This document shows, one piece after another, positions 38,154 to 45,449 of a DNA stretch of 64,000 nt. The translations under genes were made by a program, and so were the position numbers. The number at the start of each line of letters is the position of its first letter. The stretch's first letter is position 1. The stretch comes from an uncultured Oscillospiraceae bacterium (GTDB taxonomy: Bacteria; Bacillota; Clostridia; Oscillospirales; Acutalibacteraceae). The DNA is taken from positions 62,001-126,000 of the forward strand of contig CABQLY010000004.1 in assembly GCA_902465155.1 (NCBI GenBank). Direction: 5' to 3'. Below the pieces are notes generated by a model. That model ran no database searches. It was not told the origin of the DNA and worked only from the letters and a program-made list of their open reading frames with translations.

Positions 38154-38185
38154 CCGCCGCAGGCTTAAACCCGTGCCTGCGGTGG
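38154..38185 (+). terminator. Hairpin downstream of the phosphoribosyltransferase gene
   Basis: CCGCCGCAGGC pairs with GCCTGCGGTGG; the following T-run is short (CTTTT). It lies 150 bases after the stop codon. Nothing else recognisable occurs between 38002 and the tRNA promoter. Confidence 0.55.
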
Positions 38186-38370
38186 CTGCTGCTTTTAAAG
38201 CCAAATTTTTGGCGCTGCTTTTTTGCCGCTAATAGCATTTTTTAACCGCAGGCCTAATTTTAAACCGCAGGCCGTGCCAAGGCCTTGGTGGCAAAAGGCT
38301 TTAAATTTTTTGCAGCCGCCCTAAAAGCTGCGGCTAAAAAAACAAAAAATAAGTTTTTTTGTAAAAACGC

Positions 38371-38399
38371 TTGATTTTTACCTAAAGATATGGTAAAAT
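38371..38399 (+). promoter_or_regulatory. Promoter of tRNA-Pro
   Basis: TTGATT, 17 bases, TAAAAT, about 40 bases ahead of the mature tRNA. Confidence 0.75.
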
Positions 38400-38438
38400 A
38401 TCGCTTGTGGCTTAAAAAGCCTGCAATTTAATTTGTTT

Positions 38439-38515
38439 CCGGGTGTGGCTCAGTTTGGTAGAGCGCTTGAATGGGGTTCAAGAGGCCGCTGGTTCGACTC
38501 CAGTCACTCGGACCA
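38439..38515 (+). tRNA. tRNA-Pro (GGG anticodon)
   Basis: A full cloverleaf of 77 bases: acceptor CCGGGTG/CACTCGG with discriminator A and encoded CCA; D stem GCTC/GAGC; anticodon stem CTTGA/TCAAG with loop ATGGGGT (anticodon GGG, codons CCC/CCU); T arm GCTGG-TTCGACT-CCAGT. Flanked by its own promoter and terminator, so a single-gene transcript. Confidence 0.95.
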
Positions 38516-38556
38516 AAAAAGCTCTTGTTCTTTTGAACAAGAGCTTTTTAATTTTA
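38516..38556 (+). terminator. tRNA-Pro terminator
   Basis: AAAAAGCTCTTGTTC pairs with GAACAAGAGCTTTTT around TTTT, followed by AATTTT. Confidence 0.92.
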
Positions 38557-38702
38557 GTTGCCTTACGGCGCTATTGCCGCAAAGTGCGGTTTATTTTTTT
38601 AACCGGCGGCACGGCCCGCGGCAGTGTATTAGGCAAAAATTGTAACACTCTGCAAGGTGCAATACCCTTGTTGCTGCGGCACAAATTAATATGATTACTA
38701 TA

Positions 38703-38745
38703 AAACCGGCAGTAAAAGCGCTTGCTTTTGCTGCCGGTTATTTTG
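38703..38745 (-). terminator. Terminator downstream of metK
   Basis: AACCGGCAG-AAAAGC and GCTTTT-CTGCCGGTT arms (one mismatch), with T-rich sequence on either side; lies 55 bases past the metK stop. Confidence 0.75.
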
Positions 38746-38799
38746 TGTTTTAATTTGCTTCGTAAGCTGTTTTAAAAGGCTGCGGGCTTTTAACTAATT

Positions 38800-39987
38800 T
38801 TACGCCTTTAAGGCCTGTAACAAGGCCTCGGTTTTGTCGGTCTTTTCCCAGGTAAGGTCTAAGTCCTCCCGCCCTACATGGCCAAAAGCGGCTAAGGGGC
38901 GGTAAATGGGGCGGCGCAGCTGCAGCTGCTCAATAATTGCCAAGGGGCGCAGGTCAAACACCTTTTGAACGGCGTCGGCAATTTTGTCGTCGGCCACGGT
39001 GCCGGTGCCAAAGGTATCTACCATAACCGAAACCGGCTTGGCAACGCCAATGGCGTAAGCAATTTGCACCTCGCACCTTTCGGCAATTTTGGCGGCAACA
39101 ATATTTTTAGCAACATACCTCGCGGCGTAGCTGGCCGAGCGGTCAACCTTTGTGGGGTCCTTGCCCGAAAAAGCGCCGCCGCCGTGGCGGGCGTAGCCGC
39201 CGTAGGTATCTACAATAATTTTTCGGCCGGTCAGCCCGGTATCCCCCTGCGGGCCGCCAATTACAAACCGGCCGGTGGGGTTAATGTAAAACTTTGTGTT
39301 TTCGTCAATTAGCCCGGTGCCGCCCAGCTCGGCGTCAATAACCTGCGCTTTAATGTCTTTCCTCAGGGTTTCAATGGCAACCGTGTCGCGGTGTTGGGTA
39401 GAAACAACAACCGCGTCTACCCGAACCGGCACGCCGTTTTCGTACTCAACCGTTACCTGTGTTTTGCCGTCGGGCCGCAGGTAAGGCAGTGCGCCGCTCT
39501 CGCGAACGGCGGTTAACCGTTTGGCCAGCCGGTGCGCTAACGAAATGGCCATTGGCATAAGTTCGGGCGTTTCGTTGCAGGCGTAACCAAACATTAAGCC
39601 CTGGTCGCCCGCGCCGTTTTGGTTGTAGCGGTCCTCCTCGCCGTTTTTTTCCTCCAGCGAGCAATCTACCCCCATGGCAATATCGGGCGACTGCTCATCA
39701 ATAGAAACCGAAACGCCGCAGGTGTTGCCGTCAAACCCGGCCTCGGGGCTGTTGTAGCCAATGCTGCAAATAACCTCGCGCGCAATTTTGGGTATATCTA
39801 CATAGCATTTGGTAGAAATTTCGCCCATAACATGAACCATGCCGGTGGTGCAAAAGGTTTCGCAGGCAACGCGGGCGTTAGGGTCGTTGGCCAAAATAGC
39901 GTCTAAAATCGCGTCCGAAATGTTGTCGCAAACCTTGTCCGGGTGGCCGGCGGTAACCGACTCTGAAGTAAATAACTGCTTATTCAT
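38800..39987 (-). CDS. metK: S-adenosylmethionine synthetase
   Basis: MetK makes SAM from methionine and ATP. The 395-residue enzyme starts [21 protein letters not shown] and shows [16 protein letters not shown] and [23 protein letters not shown] motifs (here [10 protein letters not shown]). The ATG at 39987 has GGAGG five bases upstream; the longer frame runs through the riboswitch and is rejected. Expression is controlled by the SAM-I riboswitch, giving product feedback. Confidence 0.97.
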   Translation of the reverse strand: MNKQLFTSESVTAGHPDKVCDNISDAILDAILANDPNARVACETFCTTGMVHVMGEISTKCYVDIPKIAREVICSIGYNSPEAGFDGNTCGVSVSIDEQSPDIAMGVDCSLEEKNGEEDRYNQNGAGDQGLMFGYACNETPELMPMAISLAHRLAKRLTAVRESGALPYLRPDGKTQVTVEYENGVPVRVDAVVVSTQHRDTVAIETLRKDIKAQVIDAELGGTGLIDENTKFYINPTGRFVIGGPQGDTGLTGRKIIVDTYGGYARHGGGAFSGKDPTKVDRSASYAARYVAKNIVAAKIAERCEVQIAYAIGVAKPVSVMVDTFGTGTVADDKIADAVQKVFDLRPLAIIEQLQLRRPIYRPLAAFGHVGREDLDLTWEKTDKTEALLQALKA

Positions 39988-40020
39988 AAAAACCTCCATC
40001 ATAGCGTAATATTCCCACAA

Positions 40021-40165
40021 TAAAACCGCCCCAAGGTGAGGCGGTGTAAAAAAGACCTCATCTTTCGGTTTAGCAAGCAGGCCTTGCCGCGCCGCAGGAA
40101 TTGGCACCTTGAAAAACAGGTTGCCGGGCTTCAACGGGCCTGTACCCTCAGCCGCTCTTGATAAG
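40021..40165 (-). promoter_or_regulatory. SAM-I (S-box) riboswitch with terminator platform
   Basis: On the minus strand, P1 pairs CCTTATC with GATGAGG (aptamer 40056-40165). Conserved blocks TTATCAAGAG, CTGAGGG, GAAGCCCGGCAACC and GGTGCCAATTCC are present. Downstream, CCGCCTCACC...GGGGCGG followed by TTTTATTG (40022-40044) is a terminator. With SAM bound, P1 forms and the terminator stops metK transcription (established mechanism). Confidence 0.95.
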
Positions 40166-40219
40166 GAATATTAACTTTAAATTTTGGCCGGCAGACAAAA
40201 GCCTGTTAGGCCAGTAATA

Positions 40220-40247
40220 ATTGTACCACAGAATTTTAATTTGTCAA
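40220..40247 (-). promoter_or_regulatory. Sigma-A promoter of metK
   Basis: Minus strand TTGACA, 16 bases, TACAAT, about 50 bases ahead of the S-box aptamer. Confidence 0.82.
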
Positions 40248-40361
40248 TAGCAATATCTGCTATTTTCGGCCAAGTTGCCGTAAATAACCCGTTTTTTGCC
40301 CGCCGCCGGCAAATTTTGGCCACCCGCGCTTGTAAATCGCTGCTTTTCGTGCTACAATAAA

Positions 40362-40395
40362 CAAAAATCCCCCACCCAAAAGGGTGAGGGAAAAA
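40362..40395 (-). terminator. Terminator at the end of the matrix operon
   Basis: Minus strand CCCTCACCC-TTTT-GGGTGGGGG followed by ATTTTTG, about 90 bases after the last matrix gene. An additional AAAAAGC/GCTTTTT stem lies at 40393-40411. Confidence 0.8.
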
Positions 40396-40481
40396 GCTTA
40401 GCTTTTTGTTAAAACTTACGCAGCCGAACCCGGCAAAAGGGCAGCAAGGCGCTTTTGCCTGCCGCTTGGCAGGGTGCCGGC

Positions 40482-42071
40482 TTAGTCAATAGTCTTCATG
40501 GTAAAGGTTTCGTTGGTTTGGGTTTTCCAAACCATGGCGGTAATGGTTTTATTCTTTCCGGCCCTATTTAAAATTTTAGTACCCGAAACCGCAATGTACT
40601 GGTTAGAACCGCCGGTTAACGCAGCAGTGTACAATGCGGCTGTATTGGCCGAAATGGTATTGCCGTCATCGGTTAAAATAAATTTGCTGGTATTGTCACG
40701 CTGGCCAATGTTAATAGCCATGTTTTTGGTCACATCGTCCCCGACCTGCGGCTGAATATCAAATTTATTATCTAAAATTGTAATTTTAGCCGTGCAGCTC
40801 CAGCCAATGCGCTCAATTTTAACGGGGCGGGTAGAAGTAACCTTGTTATTCACAAAGGTAAATTCCTGTAACGAGTGCGGCATGCTATCCGGGTCGCCGG
40901 ACCAGGAGCCGTTGGCAGCGCGCCACCAAATGGGGTTAGAGTTATTTGCGCTGGCACTGTTGGTGTAATTATTAAAGGTGCAGCCCGTAAAGACCGCTTT
41001 ATTGGCCGGGCAGGCCCCAATAACAATGCCGTTAAAGGTGCAGTTTTTAAAGGTAATTGAATTTAAATAGCTCCACGGGCTGGTGTATATTTGCACATCA
41101 AAGCTTACAACGCCGTTAAAGGTCATGTTTTCAAATACCACATCACTGTTGCCGGGCACCAACATGTAAACCGAAGTATCTGTAAAATTATCAATAGATT
41201 CATATCCGGTTGCGGCACTGTTGATGACGCCGTTTTTAAAGGTAAATTTGTAATCGCCGGCAGCGGCAGGGGCTGCACCGTAGCGGTTTAGCTTTTGGCT
41301 GCCCAACATAACGCCCTTTCCGGTGTAGCCGGAGTTGTGCTCGCTGTATTGAATCGGCTCGGCCGACTTGTTGCCCATTGGCACTTCTACCGTTTTGTGC
41401 GTATCAGACCCGGTCTCGGTTGCAATGTCCTCTAAGCTCATGTTGCTAAACTCGCTTAAAGTAACAATTTGCGGGTATTCGGCATTTTCATCGTAGGTAT
41501 TATTATTGCTGTCGTATTCTACGGTGTCCTGTGTGGCGTAAACCGTAATGGCAATGCCGTCAATGGTCAGGCCTTGGTACTCGTTGCCGGTATTCTCATT
41601 CATTTTGCCGGTAAGGGTAATCAGCCCGGTTTCTAACTGCCCGGCAGCCAAATGTCCCTCGGCCGAAAGGTCTACCGTTTCGCCGTTTTCCCCGGTGTAG
41701 GTAAAGGTTAAAGCCTGCAGCAGCTTTGCGCTGCCTTTTAGGCCGGAAATGGCAATTTTGTACTTTAAAGCCAACTTCCCAGTGTTAACAATTTTAAACG
41801 GTGTTAATTTGTACTCGGCGCCCGGTTCCCACAGTACAGCCTCATTCTCGTGCCCGGCTGCCTTTTGCCATTGTAAAGTTTTTTCGTTTAAAGAGTTGCC
41901 GTTTTCGTCCTGAATATCTACCGCCAAAGTGCCGGCCTCAATTTTGTTCACGGCGGTGCTGGCGGTACTGGTAAACCAGGCAAAGGTGGTGCCAATTAAC
42001 ATGGCAACACAAATGGCTACGGCTACCACGCTGCAGCCAAATGCACGCTTGGTAGATTTTTGATTTTGCAT
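40482..42071 (-). CDS. TasA/CalY-like SipW-dependent matrix protein A
   Basis: The 529-residue secreted protein begins MQNQKSTKRAFGCSVVAVA and continues IGTTFAWFTSTAS, the signal peptide type cut by the ER-like signal peptidase SipW. A TasA/camelysin-like domain follows (about 35-210: KIEAGTLAVDI, ALKYKIAISG, GIAITVYATQDTVEYDSNNNTYD). The C-terminal half looks like a beta-helix (FENMTFNGVVSFDV, SITFKNCTFNGIVIG, KAVFTGCTFNNYT). TasA-type proteins polymerise into biofilm fibres; the beta-helix passenger could display or cross-link them (inference). ATG at 42071 has GGAGGATG upstream, matching its paralogue. It is the most distal gene of the operon. Confidence 0.82.
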   Translation of the reverse strand: MQNQKSTKRAFGCSVVAVAICVAMLIGTTFAWFTSTASTAVNKIEAGTLAVDIQDENGNSLNEKTLQWQKAAGHENEAVLWEPGAEYKLTPFKIVNTGKLALKYKIAISGLKGSAKLLQALTFTYTGENGETVDLSAEGHLAAGQLETGLITLTGKMNENTGNEYQGLTIDGIAITVYATQDTVEYDSNNNTYDENAEYPQIVTLSEFSNMSLEDIATETGSDTHKTVEVPMGNKSAEPIQYSEHNSGYTGKGVMLGSQKLNRYGAAPAAAGDYKFTFKNGVINSAATGYESIDNFTDTSVYMLVPGNSDVVFENMTFNGVVSFDVQIYTSPWSYLNSITFKNCTFNGIVIGACPANKAVFTGCTFNNYTNSASANNSNPIWWRAANGSWSGDPDSMPHSLQEFTFVNNKVTSTRPVKIERIGWSCTAKITILDNKFDIQPQVGDDVTKNMAINIGQRDNTSKFILTDDGNTISANTAALYTAALTGGSNQYIAVSGTKILNRAGKNKTITAMVWKTQTNETFTMKTID

Positions 42072-42270
42072 AACTATTTCATCCTCCATTAAAATTTACC
42101 GGTAGAGCTTTGCGGCAACCCCGCTCTGCCGGCAAAACGGAGTGCTTGGTTTTGGTAATTTTCAGGGTTCGTTAAAATAACGAATTTAGGAAATAGGTCC
42201 CCCCTTTGTACAAACCGCCCTTTGTGCAATTTGCATGATCTCATCCTCCTAAAGATTTTTCCGCTTTTTG
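42072..42270 (-). repeat. Leader cassette, copy A, before matrix gene A
   Basis: About 200 bases nearly identical to 43837-44038. In transcription order it holds AGGAGG, a 16-codon ORF, a TTCGTT/AACGAA hairpin, and a nested hairpin (CCGG-AGAGC with GCTCT-CCGG, with GCGG/CCGC inside) 5-10 bases before the gene ribosome site. A-to-G change in copy B (AGAGC to AGGGC) keeps pairing with GCTCT through G-U, suggesting that structure is maintained. Function unknown. Confidence 0.75.
42186..42236 (-). CDS. Leader peptide A (16 residues) of matrix gene A
   Basis: ATG at 42236 follows AGGAGGATGAGATC and encodes MQIAQRAVCTKGGPIS, then TAA. The paralogous ORF at 43950-44003 encodes MQIAQKAICTMGGGPIP, so most differences are conservative and the indel is a multiple of three. 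It is too short for the usual gene callers. Could be a regulatory leader peptide. Confidence 0.55.
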   Translation of the reverse strand: MQIAQRAVCTKGGPIS

Positions 42271-42271
42271 T

Positions 42272-42353
42272 AAACGGTTAAAAAGCACAAACCTTTTTCA
42301 TTGCTTGTGCCCTTTAACCGTTTCTCCACCCCCCAAAAAAAGAGGGTGGAGAA
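42272..42353 (-). terminator. Paired hairpins between matrix genes B and A
   Basis: Downstream of gene B, on the minus strand: a CTCCACCC/GGGTGGAG hairpin, then AACGGTTAAAGGGCACAAG pairing with TTTGTGCTTTTTAACCGTT. The second has an internal GCACAA/TTTGTGC stem followed by TTTTT, an intrinsic-terminator layout with an extended stem. Readthrough must occur to express gene A, so partial termination is likely. Confidence 0.7.
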
Positions 42354-42363
42354 GCTTAAAATT

Positions 42364-43836
42364 TTACTTTACAGTTACAACAAGCTGGTTGTTGGTAAGG
42401 ATTTTATGATAATTTCCGCCCTCTACGCCAGTTTGGTAAGAGAAAATGTACTGTCCGTCGCTTGTTTTAACAAAGCTGTCGGTAACAATCATTCTTTCTG
42501 CCCAGCTGTTGTAATTCGGCGTCGGCTCTGCGGTAAAGCCCTCAAAGGTGCAGGAATCTACCGTAATGTTGTAAGAAATACCGTCTACAATATGGTCTAA
42601 GAATATTGCAGATTTAGCCGCGCTGCCGGTGTTTTTAAAGGTAGAGTTTTTAACTGTTAAATTTACAGGGGTGCTGCCCTCGCTGTAAATTTTAAGCCCA
42701 TAACCGTTGGTGTTAAAGGTGCAGTTTTCAAAAACTACCTCTTTACAGCCGTACCCAACCTGGGAAACCGGCGAGGTAAACGAGCAGCCGGAAAATACAA
42801 ATTTTGTACCAATAGTCTGTTTCATTTCGCCGGTAATGTTGCAATCTATAAAGGTTACCACACTGCCGCGCGCACAAATGCCCGAGGCCTGGGCGGCGTC
42901 GTAGGTTACGCCCTCAAAGGTTAAATTGGCCCCGTCTTGGTACGAAAGCTGACCTACATCCGAGGTAGTGCCATTTGTGCCTTTCAAGGCAACCGTTGTG
43001 TTTTTGCTGCCGGTAATTTTAATGTTTTTGGTTTTTCCCTGCGGCACTTTGGTGTCGCCGCTTTCAATAGAAACTGCAGCCCCGGCCGGCAGAACAATTT
43101 GCGTTGCACTTTCGCCGGTGGCAACATTTGCAAGGGCCTCTTTCACGGCGTTATTTACGGTAGCCGTGTCGCCGGCTGGAATTTGCGTAACTGCTACATC
43201 CTCATATTGCGCAAATTTATCGTAGGTGTTGCCGTTGCTGTCAAACTCTACTGCGGCCTGTGTGGCGTAAACGGTAACGGCAATGCCGCTAACGGTTTTG
43301 CCCTGGTAGGGGTTGCCGGCCTCCTCTTTCATGTGGCCGGAAAGGGTAATTTCGCCGGAATCCTGACCCGGATTTAAAACCTTGTCCTGCAGCAGGGTGC
43401 TGCCGTTGGCAAAAATCTGCTCGGCCTCGCCAATTTTTGCGGTAAACTCAATTGCATTCAGCAGGTCTACATCGCCGGTGGCGCCGGAAATAACCAGCTT
43501 GTACTTTAACGCAAGGTTGCTGTTTTCCTCGTTGTTTTTTACGCGAATGGCCGGCAAATTGTAGGTGCAGCCCGGCTCCCACAACACGGCCTCGTTTGCC
43601 GGTGCGTTTGCGGCTTTTTCAAAAGCTAAGGTTTTGCCCTCGGCGTTTTCCCAACTGCCGTCCGGCTTTTTCACCTCAAGGCTTACCGCCAGCTTGCCCG
43701 ATTCAATTTTGTTAACATTAGTGCTGGCAGTGCTGGTAAACCAGGCAAAGGTGGTGCCAATTAGCATGGCAACGCAAATAACAACCGCAACAACGCTGCT
43801 GCCAAACGCGCGCTTGGTAGACTTTTGATTTTGCAT
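42364..43836 (-). CDS. TasA/CalY-like SipW-dependent matrix protein B
   Basis: The 490-residue paralogue of gene A starts MQNQKSTKRAFGSSVVAVVI and carries the same SipW-type signal (GTTFAWFTSTAS) and TasA-like domain (KIESGKLAVSLEVKK, LALKYKLVISGATG, GIAVTVYATQAAVEFDSNGNTYD). Its C-terminal half is a beta-helix with short alternating strands (LTFEGVTYDA, VTFIDCNITG, VVFENCTFNTNGYG, LTVKNSTFKN). It is preceded by leader cassette B, and GGAGGATG lies before the ATG. Likely secreted matrix fibre or coat protein. Confidence 0.82.
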   Translation of the reverse strand: MQNQKSTKRAFGSSVVAVVICVAMLIGTTFAWFTSTASTNVNKIESGKLAVSLEVKKPDGSWENAEGKTLAFEKAANAPANEAVLWEPGCTYNLPAIRVKNNEENSNLALKYKLVISGATGDVDLLNAIEFTAKIGEAEQIFANGSTLLQDKVLNPGQDSGEITLSGHMKEEAGNPYQGKTVSGIAVTVYATQAAVEFDSNGNTYDKFAQYEDVAVTQIPAGDTATVNNAVKEALANVATGESATQIVLPAGAAVSIESGDTKVPQGKTKNIKITGSKNTTVALKGTNGTTSDVGQLSYQDGANLTFEGVTYDAAQASGICARGSVVTFIDCNITGEMKQTIGTKFVFSGCSFTSPVSQVGYGCKEVVFENCTFNTNGYGLKIYSEGSTPVNLTVKNSTFKNTGSAAKSAIFLDHIVDGISYNITVDSCTFEGFTAEPTPNYNSWAERMIVTDSFVKTSDGQYIFSYQTGVEGGNYHKILTNNQLVVTVK

Positions 43837-44038
43837 AATATTTCATCCTCCATTTTAATTTACCGGTAGAGCTTTGCGGCAACCCCGCCCTGCCGGCAAA
43901 ACGGAGTGCTTAGTTTTGGTGATTTTCGGGGTTCGTTAAATTAACGAATTTAAGGAATAGGTCCCCCCCCCATTGTACAAATCGCCTTTTGTGCAATTTG
44001 CATGATCTCATCCTCCTAAAGAGTTTTCCGCTTTTTTT
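43837..44038 (-). repeat. Leader cassette, copy B, before matrix gene B
   Basis: Duplicate of the 42072-42270 element with the same order: ribosome site, short ORF, TTCGTT/AACGAA hairpin, nested CCGG-AGGGC/GCTCT-CCGG hairpin, gene ribosome site. The other matrix genes (C and D) lack this cassette. Confidence 0.75.
43950..44003 (-). CDS. Leader peptide B (17 residues) of matrix gene B
   Basis: ATG at 44003, preceded by AGGAGGATGAGATC, encodes MQIAQKAICTMGGGPIP then TAA. Conservation with leader peptide A at the amino-acid level and the in-frame length change argue that it is translated. Role inferred as regulatory. Confidence 0.55.
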   Translation of the reverse strand: MQIAQKAICTMGGGPIP

Positions 44039-44039
44039 A

Positions 44040-44122
44040 AACGGTTAAAAGGCACAAACCTTTTTCATTGCTTGTGCCCTTTAACCGTTATTCCACCCTG
44101 CTTTAAAACAAACAAGGTGAAA
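44040..44122 (-). terminator. Paired hairpins before leader cassette B
   Basis: TTTCACCTTG/CAGGGTGGAA hairpin followed by AACGGTTAAAGGGCACAAG pairing with GTTTGTGCCTTTTAACCGTT, homologous to the hairpin at 42272. Ends the transcript of the gene at 44137 in part. Confidence 0.65.
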
Positions 44123-44136
44123 AAACGGTTATATTT

Positions 44137-45246
44137 CTACGGGGTAACGGTTGCTTCGTTCTCGGCCCCGCCGGACGACCCGGCAGCATTGGAAAAATTG
44201 CCGCTCTCGGTTTTATTAGAGCCGCTTTGTGCCGGCGCGCTGCTTGGCAGGGGCTGCCGATTGGCCGGCTGCGAACCAGCAGACGATGTGCCGGACGGTT
44301 TGGAACCGATTGGTTGAGAACCGGTTGGCTGCGAACCGGACGACTGCAAGCTGGACGATTGCGCGCCGGATGACTGCGCACCCACCGATTGCCGGCTGCC
44401 GCTTTGCGCCGCGTTGGCCGAATTACCGGCCGCCTTTTGCAAGCTTTGCTGCTGCAAAAGCGTGCCAACCGTTTGTTTGTTGGCCAACACTTGGTATTCG
44501 CTTTGGTTGCTAACCGTTGCGGCCGCGGTGCCCCACTGCGGCTGCAAAAGCAAGCCGGTTTCGGCATTAGCCGGAATGTAAGTAAAGGTAAAAACCGCGT
44601 TAAGGCCCAGCTGTGGGGTAAGGTATTTTTGGCCGTTAAGCTCTAATTTGCAAAAGCCGGTAGTAGCGGTTCCGTTAGCTGTTAGGGTAACCGTGTACGG
44701 CGTATTGGCCAAAAGGCCGTTAAACTGCAGCGGATTTTCGGCCGCCGGCGGAACCGTAACAGGTTCGGCATTTGTATTTTCTGCGTTAGCCGTTACGGTT
44801 GCGGTAACGCTAAACTGCGCCGTTTGAATGGGCTGCGCCGTGCTGCCAACATTGGCGGTAAACCAAGCCCAGCTAACCCCGCAAAGGCAGGCAACGCAAA
44901 CCGCCCCGCCAATTACCGAGGGGGCCAAAATTGCAAAAATACCACGCTGCTTTTTTGTGTGTCTTGCCTGCGGCTTAGTTTTTTTGCCGTGCCAAAACAG
45001 CGCATTGTAAATGCGGTAGGCGTTGCTGCTGTTTACAAACGGCAGCAGGCAAAGGCGGTGGCAGCGCAGCTCCCGCCGCCAGTAGCAATATTCACTGTAG
45101 GTTTCGGCGCGGCGCATTTCGCATTTTATGTAGGCCGTATCTCGCTGAAACATCATAAAAAAATCAATTAGCTTTGCGGCTGCAATAATTCCTAAAAACA
45201 ACAGCAGCAAACCAATTAAAATGGCGCCGCCAAGATCCCACTCCAC
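44137..45246 (-). CDS. Two-helix membrane protein with internal SipW-type signal and Ser/Gln-rich tail
   Basis: The 369-residue protein has an N-terminal helix (ILIGLLLLFLGIIAAAKLIDF), a basic Cys/Arg-rich cytoplasmic loop (about 35-105), then a second hydrophobic segment ending VSWAWFTANVGSTAQ, which copies the SipW cleavage motif of the TasA paralogues. An Ig-like secreted domain follows (about 145-260), then a low-complexity tail with repeated SSGSQPTGSQPIGSKPSG units. If SipW cuts at the internal site, the C-terminal part is released and a membrane stub remains; otherwise it could anchor the matrix to the membrane. AAGGGGG precedes the start. Confidence 0.7.
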   Translation of the reverse strand: MEWDLGGAILIGLLLLFLGIIAAAKLIDFFMMFQRDTAYIKCEMRRAETYSEYCYWRRELRCHRLCLLPFVNSSNAYRIYNALFWHGKKTKPQARHTKKQRGIFAILAPSVIGGAVCVACLCGVSWAWFTANVGSTAQPIQTAQFSVTATVTANAENTNAEPVTVPPAAENPLQFNGLLANTPYTVTLTANGTATTGFCKLELNGQKYLTPQLGLNAVFTFTYIPANAETGLLLQPQWGTAAATVSNQSEYQVLANKQTVGTLLQQQSLQKAAGNSANAAQSGSRQSVGAQSSGAQSSSLQSSGSQPTGSQPIGSKPSGTSSAGSQPANRQPLPSSAPAQSGSNKTESGNFSNAAGSSGGAENEATVTP

Positions 45247-45287
45247 AACAAAGCCCCCTTTCTAAAAATTCTTTACGCCCAATCTTT

Positions 45288-45366
45288 GCGCTCAAAAGGT
45301 GCAAATTTTAACTAAACTTGCGCCCTTTGAGCGCCCCCCACCCCCGCAAAAACAAAAGGGGGGTGG
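45288..45366 (-). terminator. Paired hairpins between matrix gene C and the two-helix gene
   Basis: CCACCCCC/GGGGGTGG-type hairpin followed by GCGCTCAAAGGGCGCAAG with TTTGCACCTTTTGAGCGC. Same two-hairpin architecture as the other gaps although the second stem sequence differs. Confidence 0.6.
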
Positions 45367-45449
45367 AGAACTTGCTTTGTTATTTGGCCACCCGGCCAAA
45401 GCCGGGCAGCCTTATGTTAAAAGCGGTAACGCTTTAACATACCAAAAGG

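Noticed and set aside
42072..42160. Second c-di-GMP riboswitch in the duplicated leader cassettes
   Set aside because: Short matches (GCGGGGTTGCC, GCAAAGC) occur, but the order of conserved blocks and the GAAA tetraloop/receptor pair are missing.
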